Under the pieces are notes generated by a model, which saw only the letters and a list, made by a program, of their open reading frames with translations, did no database searches and had not been told where the DNA came from. The position numbers and the translations under genes were made by a program. Positions 17,238-25,135 of a stretch of 64,000 bases of DNA are shown one piece after another. How positions within the stretch are numbered: position 1 is the first letter of the stretch; each line of letters begins with the position of its first letter. Source of the stretch: Candidatus Omnitrophota bacterium (GTDB lineage: Bacteria; Omnitrophota; Omnitrophia; Omnitrophales; JACROU01); contig JAJDCD010000023.1 in the NCBI GenBank assembly GCA_029261035.1, positions 62,001 to 126,000 of the forward strand. Direction: 5' to 3'.

Positions 17238-18995
17238 CTATTTTCCAACTTCCGTATCTTCAAATAAAGGTTTTGGATTGGAGTATTTTTTTGTGAAGAA
17301 AATTAAAATAATACCAATCACCATAATGATCGAGCCTGCGTATTTTAGAGGGATTCCGATGTCTTTGCTGACAGTAAAAATAGAAATATCCGGTTTTCCT
17401 TCTTTGCCTAATTGATATCCGGATTGGTAGATGCGATATCCTTTGTGAATTAAAGGCTCATTCATGCTAATTAAGACTTCCTTAAACAAGCCTTCTTCAG
17501 GGTCTTTTAATAGAACTTTACTTTTAAACTCAGCAGGCTTGTTTGTGCCTTGATAATATTCCACTATAAAATCTTTAAGCTCAATCTCAAAACCCAGGGG
17601 TTGGTTCAGAGATCCTTGCGAAATGCGATAATGGTGATTGTCTAACGCAACAATCGTTTTGACGGCATGAGAGAACCATTGTTCTTTTGTGTCATTTCCT
17701 CTACGAAACTCAAAGAGAGCTGCAGGCTGAGCTCTCTTTCCACCAGAGGGAATAGGCCTTTGGGCATAGGAGGAAGAGAGGAATCCTGAGGGCTCATAGC
17801 GATCGATAATAAACTGCAAGCTCATCCAACCTGTATTATATTCTGTATTCAGAATCATAGGCTGTATTTCAGAAATTCCATTTTTAGATTTAATTTGATA
17901 GCTTAAACTTTTGTCTTCATTCACAATAATTCGAAGTTCATTAGAAGGTTTAGATGCGTCTGAAGCATTTGTGGTAAATGAAACTTTAAAACCGGACTTG
18001 TTGGTTTGTTTTCCATGAAGAGTTGTGAAGTTAGGAAAAAGAGAAAAAACGGTGTGTTTTTCTTCAACGTTGTTTCCACTAATTAAAATCTCACAAGCGG
18101 GGTTCGTAGGGTTTTCGGATTTAGTAATTAATTTGCCGTCTTCAACAATTGCATGTGGAAGGAATCGTAAGACTTGGACTTCGAAACCAGTGTCCTTTAA
18201 TGGAATTTTTCGTTGGAGAGCTTCTTCTAATGGAATTTTAATTTCCACACCCTCTTTTTGAAATAGAAGAATACCTTTGGATGAAGATCCGGGGCCTTCA
18301 GTTATGGGTTGAGTCGAAAGGCTTATTTGAGCAGGCCCTAAATTAAGGAACGCGTCTTTGTTGTTCAGACTGAGAAACCCTTCTGTTTGTGTAAAATTAT
18401 TATAAAGTGAAATATGAATAGAAGGTTCCCCATTTTCCTGTTTTGAAATAGATTGAACGGGTTGTGCATGAGGAAAATATTTTTTAAGAGAAATACTTAA
18501 ATCAGCTGTTTGGCCAAAGATAGCCAAAGGATCATTTCCTTCCCAAATAAAAGGTTTGGTTGGAATGGGTGCAATTGCTTGCGACTTTATTTCTGCATTT
18601 TGGATAAAGAGGAGAGGTTCGTCTAATATAATTCGATTAGTTTTTTCTCCCTCAGATAAAGCAATGTTCGCGTCCACCATGGTTCGTGCTGTTAATAAAG
18701 AACCGAAAAGAATAAGGATAATTCCTAAGTGTGTGATAAGAAAGCCAACGTGGTTTTTCCTCCAAGGAAGGCGGGTGAAGGGAACTAGAGTAACATTAAG
18801 ACCGATGAGAAGAAGTAGAATCACAAACCATAAACTAAAATAAACTACTTGTTGAGCTGCTTTAGCTCCGTGAAGAGATTCTATGATGGTTCCAGCAGCG
18901 AGAGAAATAGCCAAGGAACTTAACAGAACAATGGCTAGCTGTTGAGAAGCAAGGCTTTTGAAGATAGTATTACAAATTTTAAAAAGGGTATTCAT
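17238..18995 (-). CDS. resB: Cytochrome c biogenesis protein ResB/Ccs1
   Basis: ResB is the second half of the system II cytochrome c synthase. About 585 residues are present. There are three N-terminal membrane helices containing the typical LASQQLAIVLLSSLAISLAAGT and WRKNHVGFLITHLGIILILFGS features (described here by LAIVLL and FLITHLG). A large periplasmic domain follows, with a final C-terminal helix near 560-580 and the late IYQSGYQLGKEG segment usual in ResB. The ATG at 18995 with an AGAGG ribosome binding site is preferred to a TTG at 19022. With ccsA downstream it supplies holocytochromes such as the one at 11014. Confidence 0.93.
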   Translation of the reverse strand: MNTLFKICNTIFKSLASQQLAIVLLSSLAISLAAGTIIESLHGAKAAQQVVYFSLWFVILLLLIGLNVTLVPFTRLPWRKNHVGFLITHLGIILILFGSLLTARTMVDANIALSEGEKTNRIILDEPLLFIQNAEIKSQAIAPIPTKPFIWEGNDPLAIFGQTADLSISLKKYFPHAQPVQSISKQENGEPSIHISLYNNFTQTEGFLSLNNKDAFLNLGPAQISLSTQPITEGPGSSSKGILLFQKEGVEIKIPLEEALQRKIPLKDTGFEVQVLRFLPHAIVEDGKLITKSENPTNPACEILISGNNVEEKHTVFSLFPNFTTLHGKQTNKSGFKVSFTTNASDASKPSNELRIIVNEDKSLSYQIKSKNGISEIQPMILNTEYNTGWMSLQFIIDRYEPSGFLSSSYAQRPIPSGGKRAQPAALFEFRRGNDTKEQWFSHAVKTIVALDNHHYRISQGSLNQPLGFEIELKDFIVEYYQGTNKPAEFKSKVLLKDPEEGLFKEVLISMNEPLIHKGYRIYQSGYQLGKEGKPDISIFTVSKDIGIPLKYAGSIIMVIGIILIFFTKKYSNPKPLFEDTEVGK

Positions 18996-19147
18996 TGGCT
19001 TAAAACCTCTTAGGTAAGCCAACCATTTTATAGCAAAAAAAGACGACTGTCATCTATCCCGCAACAATAAAGCAAGATAGTTTCAAAATAAGCCGAATCT
19101 TTCATTTTTTAAGGGTAGAGAGATGTTTTTCGCTTCACAGCAGGCTG

Positions 19148-19549
19148 TTATGCTTTTGTTGCCCAATCCCCATTTTCGAGTTGTATTTTGTGCCCTTTAC
19201 TGGCTTTTGTTCTTTGAGTTTCAGCAAAGACTTTTTCGACGGTGGAAATTTCGCTTAGAGGGAGTTTGTTCTGTTTCAGAATAGCTTCATAGATAGTTCT
19301 TCGATCTTGATTTTCAGCACTGGCAACTTCATTCACTTTGTCGTCTCCGTTAAAGTAAATCACGTAACCTTTGTTGCCCTCACCAATTTTTTCTTGGCTC
19401 ATCAATGTTTCTAATTGGCTGAAACGAGAGCGTCTATCATCAAGAGCTTTCTTGATTTCAGGAGTTATTTTTTTTAAGTCATAACTACCTGCATATACAA
19501 GAGGTGTAACTAAAATAAGAGTGAGTATAAAGAATAATATTTTTTTCAT
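19148..19549 (-). CDS. YdbL-like periplasmic protein (DUF1318)
   Basis: The 133-residue product has a signal peptide (about 1-20) and a DUF1318 domain of the YdbL type, with the landmark RRTIYEAILKQN and a GYVIYFNG segment. In E. coli, ydbH, ynbE and ydbL are adjacent and act together in lipid homeostasis between inner and outer membrane. Here the same order is kept, ydbH-ynbE-ydbL, read on the minus strand, with this gene 17 bp after ynbE. The assignment rests on both the domain and the conserved order; the precise role of YdbL is not settled. Confidence 0.85.
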   Translation of the reverse strand: MKKILFFILTLILVTPLVYAGSYDLKKITPEIKKALDDRRSRFSQLETLMSQEKIGEGNKGYVIYFNGDDKVNEVASAENQDRRTIYEAILKQNKLPLSEISTVEKVFAETQRTKASKGHKIQLENGDWATKA

Positions 19550-19566
19550 TGTCTGTACCTCTGTTT

Positions 19567-19812
19567 TTAAATTGTTTCAGTATTACCGCTGACATAATCT
19601 TCAATTGAATCAGCAGTTTGTTTTAATTCTCGAATATCAACAATTACGTGAGCCTTGATGGTGATAGGGCGATTAGGATCTCCAACGGCTTTCACGGTAC
19701 AACTTTGAAAGAGGGGGGTGGTAAGTAAAATAAGCAAACTCAGCAAAGCAAAGAAAGAATTTCTTTTTTGCATATGCTTTATTGAGAAACTTGAAACCCT
19801 CTTAATTTCCAT
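19567..19812 (-). CDS. YnbE-like outer membrane lipoprotein
   Basis: The 81-residue protein has a hydrophobic signal segment ending in the lipobox-like sequence PLFQSC, so the mature protein begins at that cysteine with a lipid anchor. The rest, including DPNRPITIKAHV and DIRELKQTADSIEDYV, is typical of YnbE. It overlaps the 3' end of the ydbH-like gene, and an AAGGAG ribosome binding site inside that gene supports the start at 19812; an alternative start at 19773 lacks one. Family knowledge says YnbE partners with YdbH to make an intermembrane bridge. Confidence 0.86.
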   Translation of the reverse strand: MEIKRVSSFSIKHMQKRNSFFALLSLLILLTTPLFQSCTVKAVGDPNRPITIKAHVIVDIRELKQTADSIEDYVSGNTETI

Positions 19813-20872
19813 TTTCTAATCTCCTTAAGACCTTCAGTATTTTGTTTAGATAATTGTCGAGAATCTCTTGATCAAAATTAATGTCTACAAGCACCTCTAT
19901 GTCTAAATTGAGTTTCTTGCTGATAAAGGTAATCTTTGCTTGAAAAGACTTTTCATCTTTATTCTTAAGCAAAATGATGAACTTGTCAAATGGAACTCTG
20001 TTTTTTTCACTCAGCAAACTTTCTATCTTTGTCTTATCGGCATTAGACGGTAATTTGTCCAACAATATTCGAACGACTTCGGAGTTTATTTCTCCAAGGG
20101 TAATGGAGTGGGTGTTCCCCTCTATTTGAGTGATTTTACCTTTTTCTACAACCAGATGAACATTTCCATCAAAAAAGCCTTTTGCTGGAGCGATCCACGA
20201 GATCCCAAGATCGGCAAGCCCTTGAATGTTGGCTTCATGGAGTGTTCCGTCTAATATAAGAAGTTCTTTTTCGGGCTCGAATTCAATATGAGCCGTAATT
20301 TTTCCTTCTAGAAATCGGGCGCTGACAATGTCTAGGGTTAAAGGGGTCATTTCTGAAATAACCCCTGATATTTGATCGAGTGCATATTCCTGAAATTGAA
20401 GTTTGTCTATTTGAAAAGATCCATATCCCGTAGGGATTGCCACTCGATAAGCGGGGCTCCATTGAATTTGGGCCTTTTCTATTTGAATCTCTTTAGACTC
20501 GAGATCCATATCCTCTATCCAGAGGAGAGGGCTATTTAACTGTTTGAACGGAGGAAGTTCTAACCCCGCTTCTGAAAAGCGTAATGTGTAATCGTTTTGA
20601 GGGTCTGAGAATTCAAAATGTCCCTGGGTTGACTTAAGGCCATAAACCGCAAAGCTTAGTTCGTGACCATGAAGGTCGGTTTCTTTTCTTTTATAAGGCT
20701 TGATCGTTCCAAGGGAAACCTTATTTAAAGTAATGTCCGGCAAAGCTTGTTTTGCAATCAAGGGAAGAGATATTTTTAGACCAGAAGGAGTTAAGAAGAA
20801 AAAGAAGGTGATGAGAACAAAACCGCTTAAGATCAAAAAGAGCGTTAAGAGAAGCTTAAAAAAAATTCGCAT
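19802..20872 (-). CDS. YdbH-like AsmA-family intermembrane lipid transport protein (short form)
   Basis: The 356-residue protein has one N-terminal membrane helix (about 5-28) followed by a beta-rich periplasmic region. Its C-terminal part (YALDQISGVISEMTPLTLD, then repeated IT and LDG strands) resembles the YdbH C-terminal repeat domain. E. coli YdbH is more than twice as long, so this form would build a shorter groove. It is the first gene of a three-gene set with ynbE and ydbL, overlapping ynbE by 11 bases. I call it from the combination of topology and operon order; sequence similarity alone would be modest evidence. Confidence 0.75.
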   Translation of the reverse strand: MRIFFKLLLTLFLILSGFVLITFFFFLTPSGLKISLPLIAKQALPDITLNKVSLGTIKPYKRKETDLHGHELSFAVYGLKSTQGHFEFSDPQNDYTLRFSEAGLELPPFKQLNSPLLWIEDMDLESKEIQIEKAQIQWSPAYRVAIPTGYGSFQIDKLQFQEYALDQISGVISEMTPLTLDIVSARFLEGKITAHIEFEPEKELLILDGTLHEANIQGLADLGISWIAPAKGFFDGNVHLVVEKGKITQIEGNTHSITLGEINSEVVRILLDKLPSNADKTKIESLLSEKNRVPFDKFIILLKNKDEKSFQAKITFISKKLNLDIEVLVDINFDQEILDNYLNKILKVLRRLENGN

Positions 20873-20876
20873 GCAT

Positions 20877-21311
20877 TCAACTTTTTTGTTGAGAGTTTTC
20901 TAGTTTGCTTTTCTCTGAATTAATTTTTGCATTAGGATTATAGGTTAATGTGTTGTTTGGCCCTTCCCAAACAGTAATGTCCTGAAGTGTTGCTCCCTTC
21001 AATAGTTCGGGTTGGTTTAATTCGTTATAAAACCAAATAGCAATATTTTCAGATGTAGGGCTTATCTTGTCGAACGGAGCTATGATGTTGAAGAAGTTAT
21101 GATCAAAGCGTGATGAGAGCTCTTTCAATTTTGTTTCAATTTTAACGAAATCAACGCTAATGTCTTCGTGGTCTAAATTATTTGAAGTCAAACGAGCTTC
21201 GACACACCAGCTGTGTCCATGAATAGGTTCAGGCTCTCCATAATAGGCTGTTAAATTATGGGCGGCTTCGAAACGCGTCTCTACTTTGATCGTGTATACA
21301 GAATCTGTCAT
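20877..21311 (-). CDS. PTPS/QueD-family pterin synthase lacking the catalytic cysteine
   Basis: This is a 6-pyruvoyl-tetrahydropterin synthase fold protein of 144 residues. The three zinc histidines are visible as H18 in EAAHNL and H31 and H33 in IHGH. QueD and PTPS enzymes carry a cysteine four residues before the first HGH histidine; here that position is P27, flanked by E26 and E28. This pattern recalls the PTPS-III branch, in which a glutamate takes over and the enzyme can replace dihydroneopterin aldolase in folate synthesis. ATG at 21311 is chosen over a TTG upstream because it has AAGGACC before it. It directly precedes the ydbH-like gene by a few bases. Confidence 0.82.
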   Translation of the reverse strand: MTDSVYTIKVETRFEAAHNLTAYYGEPEPIHGHSWCVEARLTSNNLDHEDISVDFVKIETKLKELSSRFDHNFFNIIAPFDKISPTSENIAIWFYNELNQPELLKGATLQDITVWEGPNNTLTYNPNAKINSEKSKLENSQQKS

Positions 21312-21386
21312 AATTTGAAAGGTCCTTTTTCTAAGCAATATTTGAGAATTATTGTAACATAGAGGGGATAAGGGCGATAGAGGAGC

Positions 21387-21540
21387 GTAGAAAAACAGTT
21401 TCTCCGGCGCTCAGACAGCACAAAAATAACCCGCGATTTTTGTGAACTCGCGGCGGAGAAACTGTTTTTCTACTTAGGGGCTATCGCTGGGGTGGTGGGG
21501 GTGTGAGCAAAGAGTCTTAACGTCGAGTAAGACTCTTTGC
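21387..21540 (+). repeat. Composite fold-back element, copy 2
   Basis: A 19-bp perfect stem (21387-21405 with 21455-21473) encloses the same core as copy 1 with an 8-base loop AACCCGCG. Outside it, GCGATAG (21374-21380) and CTATCGC (21481-21487) add a further 7-bp pairing. A 13-bp hairpin (21507-21519 with 21528-21540), loop ACGTCGAG, follows at the same distance as in copy 1. The arms share no sequence with copies 1 or 3. It lies between the divergent PTPS-like gene and the thiamine-binding protein gene. Confidence 0.88.
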
Positions 21541-21568
21541 AAGAGATCCTTTGTAGTTTCTCTTAATT

Positions 21569-21590
21569 GTCATCCCCGTGAACGGGGATG
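21569..21590. repeat. Short GTCATCCCCG palindrome
   Basis: GTCATCCCCGTGAACGGGGA followed by TG is a diverged member of the GTCATTCCCG palindrome group seen at 11386-11420. It lies 10 bp before the ribosome binding site of the next gene. Confidence 0.7.
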
Positions 21591-21616
21591 CTTTCTATTT
21601 AAAAGGAGGGTTTATT

Positions 21617-21928
21617 ATGGTTACGGTTGATTTTAGTGCTTTTCCAGTTGGGAAGGGCGAACATGTATCTAAGCAGGTTGCGAAGTCTTTGGATATTATT
21701 GATAAGAGTAAACTAAATTATCAGTTCGGTCCTATGGGAACGACTATAGAAGGTTCTTGGGACGAAGTGTTCAAAGTAGTTAAGAAGTGTTTTTTGGCTA
21801 TGGGTAAGGACGCGAATCGAGCTTATGGAACAATTAAGATTGATTATCAATTCAAAGATAATAAGGGGATGAAAGCTCGTGTGAGTCGTGTTGAGAAAAA
21901 GCTGGGTAGAAAGCTGAATAAGGCTTAA
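21617..21928 (+). CDS. Thiamine-binding protein, MTH1187/YkoF-like family
   Basis: The 103-residue protein matches the small ferredoxin-like fold family MTH1187/YkoF (DUF77), with landmarks VDFSAFPVGKGEHVSKQVAK (about 4-23), YQFGPMGTTIEG and GSWDEVFKVVKKC. Members bind thiamine or its precursors, and many have unknown roles. The ATG at 21617 has a strong GGAGGG ribosome binding site; an ATG 39 bases upstream would place the start inside a palindromic repeat and is rejected. The C-terminus is basic. No thiamine synthesis genes adjoin it. Confidence 0.87.
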   Translation: MVTVDFSAFPVGKGEHVSKQVAKSLDIIDKSKLNYQFGPMGTTIEGSWDEVFKVVKKCFLAMGKDANRAYGTIKIDYQFKDNKGMKARVSRVEKKLGRKLNKA

Positions 21929-21999
21929 AGAACAATAGAAGATGAAAGGATGTTCATTTACTAGATGTATTTTAATTAGTATAGCCTGTCCTCTGCCTA

Positions 22000-22059
22000 G
22001 GGGACACGCACTTTTGCCACAATTACTTATTCGTAATGGTTACAAAAGTCCATGTCCCC
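22000..22059. repeat. 60-bp palindromic GGGGACA/TGTCCCC repeat, copy 2
   Basis: This is an inverted near-copy of the palindrome at 12363-12419, differing by a few bases and a three-base insertion in the apical loop. It lies between the thiamine-binding protein gene and the fatty-acid-type cluster. Confidence 0.85.
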
Positions 22060-22179
22060 ATCTTCCTTTTTTTTACTTCTGGAAAAGGGCTTGCTTTTTA
22101 GGGGTAATTTTAGTAGTTTTATTCTTTTGTTTATGAGTTTTAGAGCTCGTTACATTATAGGATGTCTAGGAGATCGGTT

Positions 22180-22662
22180 TTGGCTTTTCATTTTGTGGAT
22201 AAAATTGTGGCCTTGAAGAAGGGTGAATCTATCTCTATTTCAAGGGTTCTAAGAGAAGATGAGGAGTATCTTCAAGATCATTTTGCGAAGTTTCCAACAA
22301 TGCCAGGTGTGTTGATATTGGAATCCGCCATTCAGGCAGCCACATGGCTATTGCGATATACAGATTCTTTTAAATATTCCTTTTATACGGTTAAAGAAAT
22401 TAAAGCAGTAAAGTTTGGGCAATTTGTGAGACCTGGAGATGAGCTTCAAGTCCAGGCAGATCTCATGAAAGAGGAAGAAGGTCTTATACAATTTAAGGCC
22501 CAAGCAATACTTAATGGGGCTTCTGCTATTCGAGTTCGATTTCAGATGGAAAGACAATCTATTCAGGAAGAGAATGCTTCATTAAAATCGTTACATGAAA
22601 ACATCGTTGAGAGAGATCAAAAAAGTTTCAAAAAATTAACAGAAGAAGCAGTTTTTCAATAG
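22180..22662 (+). CDS. FabZ-like 3-hydroxyacyl-ACP dehydratase
   Basis: This hotdog-fold protein removes water from 3-hydroxyacyl-ACP. The FabZ core is visible as DHFAKFPTMPGVLILESAIQ, with the catalytic histidine in DHF and the glutamate in LES. I choose the TTG at 22180, with AGGAG seven bases upstream, because homologues begin just before the FVDKIV segment; the ATG at 22162 has no ribosome binding site. The C-terminal 30 residues are a charged extension. It opens a cluster with fabG, ACP, acpS, a second dehydratase and two ketosynthases. Confidence 0.88.
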   Translation: MAFHFVDKIVALKKGESISISRVLREDEEYLQDHFAKFPTMPGVLILESAIQAATWLLRYTDSFKYSFYTVKEIKAVKFGQFVRPGDELQVQADLMKEEEGLIQFKAQAILNGASAIRVRFQMERQSIQEENASLKSLHENIVERDQKSFKKLTEEAVFQ

Positions 22663-22673
22663 GAATAATATAT

Positions 22674-23429
22674 ATGAGTCGACTTAAAGATAAAGTGGCA
22701 TTAGTTTCTGGAGGTTCTCGCGGAATTGGAGAGGCTATTGTTCGCAAGTTAGTAAGCGAAGGCGCTCATGTCGTTTTTACTTATAATACCAACAAAGAAC
22801 GTGCGGAATCCATTTGCTCTGAATTGGGGTCGGATACAAGTAAAGTAATTGCTTACCCATGTTCCTTAGAAGATAAAAGCAGTATTCAAGCGGTTGTGGA
22901 TCAAACGCTAGAGCAGTTTGAAACTTTGGATATTCTGGTTAACAATGCGGGAATTATTCGAGATGGTCTTTTCTTAGCAATGGATGACAAAGATTGGGCG
23001 GATGTGATTCAGGCAAATTTGGGTGGGACCTACTTTTTTTCTAAAGCCGTTTGTCAGCAAATGTTATTTCAAAAAAAAGGAAGAATTATAAATTTGTCTT
23101 CTGTGGTGAGTTTAATTGGAGGCATTGGTCAGGCTAATTATGCCGCTTCAAAAGGTGCTATCAATTCGATGACAAAAGCATTAGCGGCCGAGTTGTCTGG
23201 AAAAGGGATTACCGTAAATGCTGTTGCTCCTGGTTTGATCGAAACAGAAATGATTCAGAATTTAAAAAGCTTGGTAGGAGACCTTAAGAAGAAGGTCCCT
23301 TGTGGACGTTTTGGGGAGCCGAGCGAAATTGCTTCTTTGGTGGCTTTTTTAGCCTCTGATGAAGCGGCTTATATTACCGGCCAAATTATTACGATTGATG
23401 GTGGTATTAGTTTACAGTCGAGACACTAG
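22674..23429 (+). CDS. fabG: 3-oxoacyl-ACP reductase
   Basis: This SDR-family ketoreductase reduces 3-oxoacyl-ACP with NADPH. The 251-residue protein has GGSRGIG (13-19), NNAG (90-93) and the catalytic S143, Y156 and K160 in the YAASK motif. The C-terminal IDGG is typical of FabG. It lies 11 bp behind the dehydratase gene and shares its direction with the whole cluster. The FabG label is well supported by context, since lone SDRs can have many substrates. Confidence 0.9.
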   Translation: MSRLKDKVALVSGGSRGIGEAIVRKLVSEGAHVVFTYNTNKERAESICSELGSDTSKVIAYPCSLEDKSSIQAVVDQTLEQFETLDILVNNAGIIRDGLFLAMDDKDWADVIQANLGGTYFFSKAVCQQMLFQKKGRIINLSSVVSLIGGIGQANYAASKGAINSMTKALAAELSGKGITVNAVAPGLIETEMIQNLKSLVGDLKKKVPCGRFGEPSEIASLVAFLASDEAAYITGQIITIDGGISLQSRH

Positions 23430-23640
23430 CTTGGTAAGCGCGGTAAATGTCCTTCTGAGCAGAATAGGGACAAAGAATCCCTTGTAATAGTAAGCATTTA
23501 GCATATATCTACATATCTTTTTTATAAAGAGATGAGTCGGAAGGATAGAAGAGTTTTTTAGTTTTTAGGGCCAGATAATTTCATAGTGGCATAAATAGCT
23601 TATTTTTAGTAGTATTGAGGGTCAAAAAGGAGGCGTAAGA

Positions 23641-24042
23641 GTGGATAAAAGCAAAGATGAAATACTTCAAGGCGTAACAGATTGCCTTGTTAATGCTCTG
23701 GGTGTTGGTGAGGATGAAGTAAAGCTGGAATCTTCTTTAGTAAAGGATTTAGGAGCAGAATCCATTGATTTTCTAGATGTGGTTTTCCGGTTGGAAAAAA
23801 ACTTTGGAATTAAGATTCCTAGAGGCGATCTTTTCCCAGAAAATCTTTTAACAAACCCCGCATTTATCTCAGACGGTCGTATTACTGATTCAGGCATGCA
23901 GGAGCTTAAAACGAAGCTTCCTCATATTGATTTCTCTGAATTTGAAAAAGAACCTTTAGTTAGTAATCTTTCTGATGTATTTACGGTGGGCATGATTGTA
24001 GATTATTTATTTGGCAAATTAGCAGAAAAAACCGGAGCTTAG
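23641..24042 (+). CDS. Extended acyl carrier protein
   Basis: The 133-residue protein carries the phosphopantetheine site DLGAESIDFLDVVF, with S41 as attachment serine. Ordinary ACPs have 75-80 residues. Here about 45 extra residues (roughly 66-112, from LFPENLL to SNLSDVF) are inserted between helix II and the final helix. The GTG start at 23641 has an AAAGGAGG ribosome binding site. A GGAGCTTAGTTC hairpin overlaps the stop codon. Together with the dedicated acpS at 24161 this suggests an ACP specific to this cluster rather than the household one. Confidence 0.9.
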   Translation: MDKSKDEILQGVTDCLVNALGVGEDEVKLESSLVKDLGAESIDFLDVVFRLEKNFGIKIPRGDLFPENLLTNPAFISDGRITDSGMQELKTKLPHIDFSEFEKEPLVSNLSDVFTVGMIVDYLFGKLAEKTGA

Positions 24043-24059
24043 TTCAAAGAACTGAGCTC
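24033..24059 (+). terminator. Hairpin overlapping the ACP stop codon
   Basis: GGAGCTTAGTTC (24033-24044) pairs with GAACTGAGCTCC (24048-24059) over a 3-base loop with one wobble. The stop codon TAG is within the left arm. There is no good T run after it, so it is more likely an attenuating or stabilising hairpin than a full terminator. Confidence 0.4.
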
Positions 24060-24160
24060 CTTAAACCTTCTATTACCCTCAGTTTCATGACCAAAAAAAC
24101 GATTAACAAACTGTCGTTAGACAAAACACACACATTTTTTTTATTTGAGGAGATTTACCG

Positions 24161-24559
24161 ATGACCGCTCTCACAAGAAGGCCTCAAGGTATTGGTGTGG
24201 ATATTGTTGATGCAACTCGAATTCAGAATTTTATAGAGAAGCATGAATCGAGTTTAAATAAGATTTTAACCGAATCTGAATTGCAGAAGATGATGGAAAG
24301 CACAGATAGAGTTAGTTATTTAAGCTATTTGTTTTCGGCAAAAGAAGCGGTGTTTAAAAGTTTAGATTTAGCATGGTTTGGAATAGAAGGTTTTAGAATG
24401 ATTGAAGTGACTTTGAATTTAGAGCAAAACCAAGCAACGGCAGTATTAACAGACAATCTTTTAGAGCAAACTCAAAGTTGGTGGGATGAAACACTTATCG
24501 ATTTTGAAACGAAAGATAACAGCGTTGTTGCAAAGGCGATCAGTTACAGCAAAACATAA
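24161..24559 (+). CDS. Holo-ACP synthase-like phosphopantetheinyl transferase
   Basis: The 132-residue protein has the AcpS signature GIGVDIVDATRI (D14 binding magnesium) and the second motif FSAKEAVFKSL (E62). AcpS moves 4'-phosphopantetheine from CoA onto the ACP serine. The region between the motifs is slightly diverged, in line with a partner-specific enzyme for the extended ACP just upstream. An AGGAG ribosome binding site precedes the ATG. Confidence 0.9.
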   Translation: MTALTRRPQGIGVDIVDATRIQNFIEKHESSLNKILTESELQKMMESTDRVSYLSYLFSAKEAVFKSLDLAWFGIEGFRMIEVTLNLEQNQATAVLTDNLLEQTQSWWDETLIDFETKDNSVVAKAISYSKT

Positions 24560-24575
24560 TGTCAGAGGAAAGTTT

Positions 24576-24603
24576 GTCATCCTAGAGCGAAGCGAAGGAT
24601 CTG
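24576..24603. repeat. GTCATCCTAGAGCGAAGCGA-type repeat
   Basis: GTCATCCTAGAGCGAAGCGA followed by AGGATCTG is a copy of a short repeat with CATCCT/AGGATC ends that is common in many bacterial genomes. It lies between the acpS-like gene and the second dehydratase gene. Confidence 0.65.
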
Positions 24604-24646
24604 TTTACTTCTATTAAAGAGGCCGTTCTATAAAGGAGAATTTAAT

Positions 24647-25135
24647 TTGCGTTGGTATATGTTGGATAAATTTAATTTTATTGATGTAGAGAAGAACCAG
24701 TCTCAAGCTGTAAAAGCCCTATCCCGTGGTGATGGTTTTTTTGAAGAACATTACGATTTATATCCCGTACTTCCAGAATCTGTTCAGATTGAGATGATTG
24801 CTCAAGCCGGAGGAGTTCTTGTAGGGGCCGCTTTAGATTTTAAAAAAGAAATTGTTCTAGGAAAAATTGATTTTGCGCGTTATGAAAAAACAATCTTACC
24901 GCCCGCCCAATTGGTGATAGATGCTTGGGTCGAAGAAAAACATGATGAAGGAGCTCGGATCCAGGGGGAAATTACCTGTGACGGACAGCTTGTAAGTGAG
25001 GCGAGCATTTTATTGATTTATATGGATCAACTTGATTCAAAAACAGATCTTAAAAGTGGAGAGTCTATTGTATTTAGTGATAACTTTCTAAATGCACTTC
25101 AAATCAGGGAGCATTTAAAGGTGTCTACTTCATGA
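24647..25135 (+). CDS. FabZ/FabA-like hotdog dehydratase, second copy
   Basis: The 162-residue protein is a second hotdog-fold dehydratase-like enzyme. EEHYDLYPVLPESVQIEMIA replaces the usual HFPxxPVMPGVLxxE block, so the canonical histidine is retained in EEHY but MPG reads LPE. The TTG at 24647 is chosen because AAAGGAG lies eight bases upstream; the first ATG (24659) is less well spaced. Its stop overlaps the next ketosynthase start by four bases, so translation is coupled. Its substrate may differ from that of the first dehydratase. Confidence 0.82.
   Translation: MRWYMLDKFNFIDVEKNQSQAVKALSRGDGFFEEHYDLYPVLPESVQIEMIAQAGGVLVGAALDFKKEIVLGKIDFARYEKTILPPAQLVIDAWVEEKHDEGARIQGEITCDGQLVSEASILLIYMDQLDSKTDLKSGESIVFSDNFLNALQIREHLKVSTS

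Noticed and set aside
21942-22136. 64-codon plus-strand frame
   Set aside because: Most of it is the 60-bp palindromic repeat at 22000-22059.
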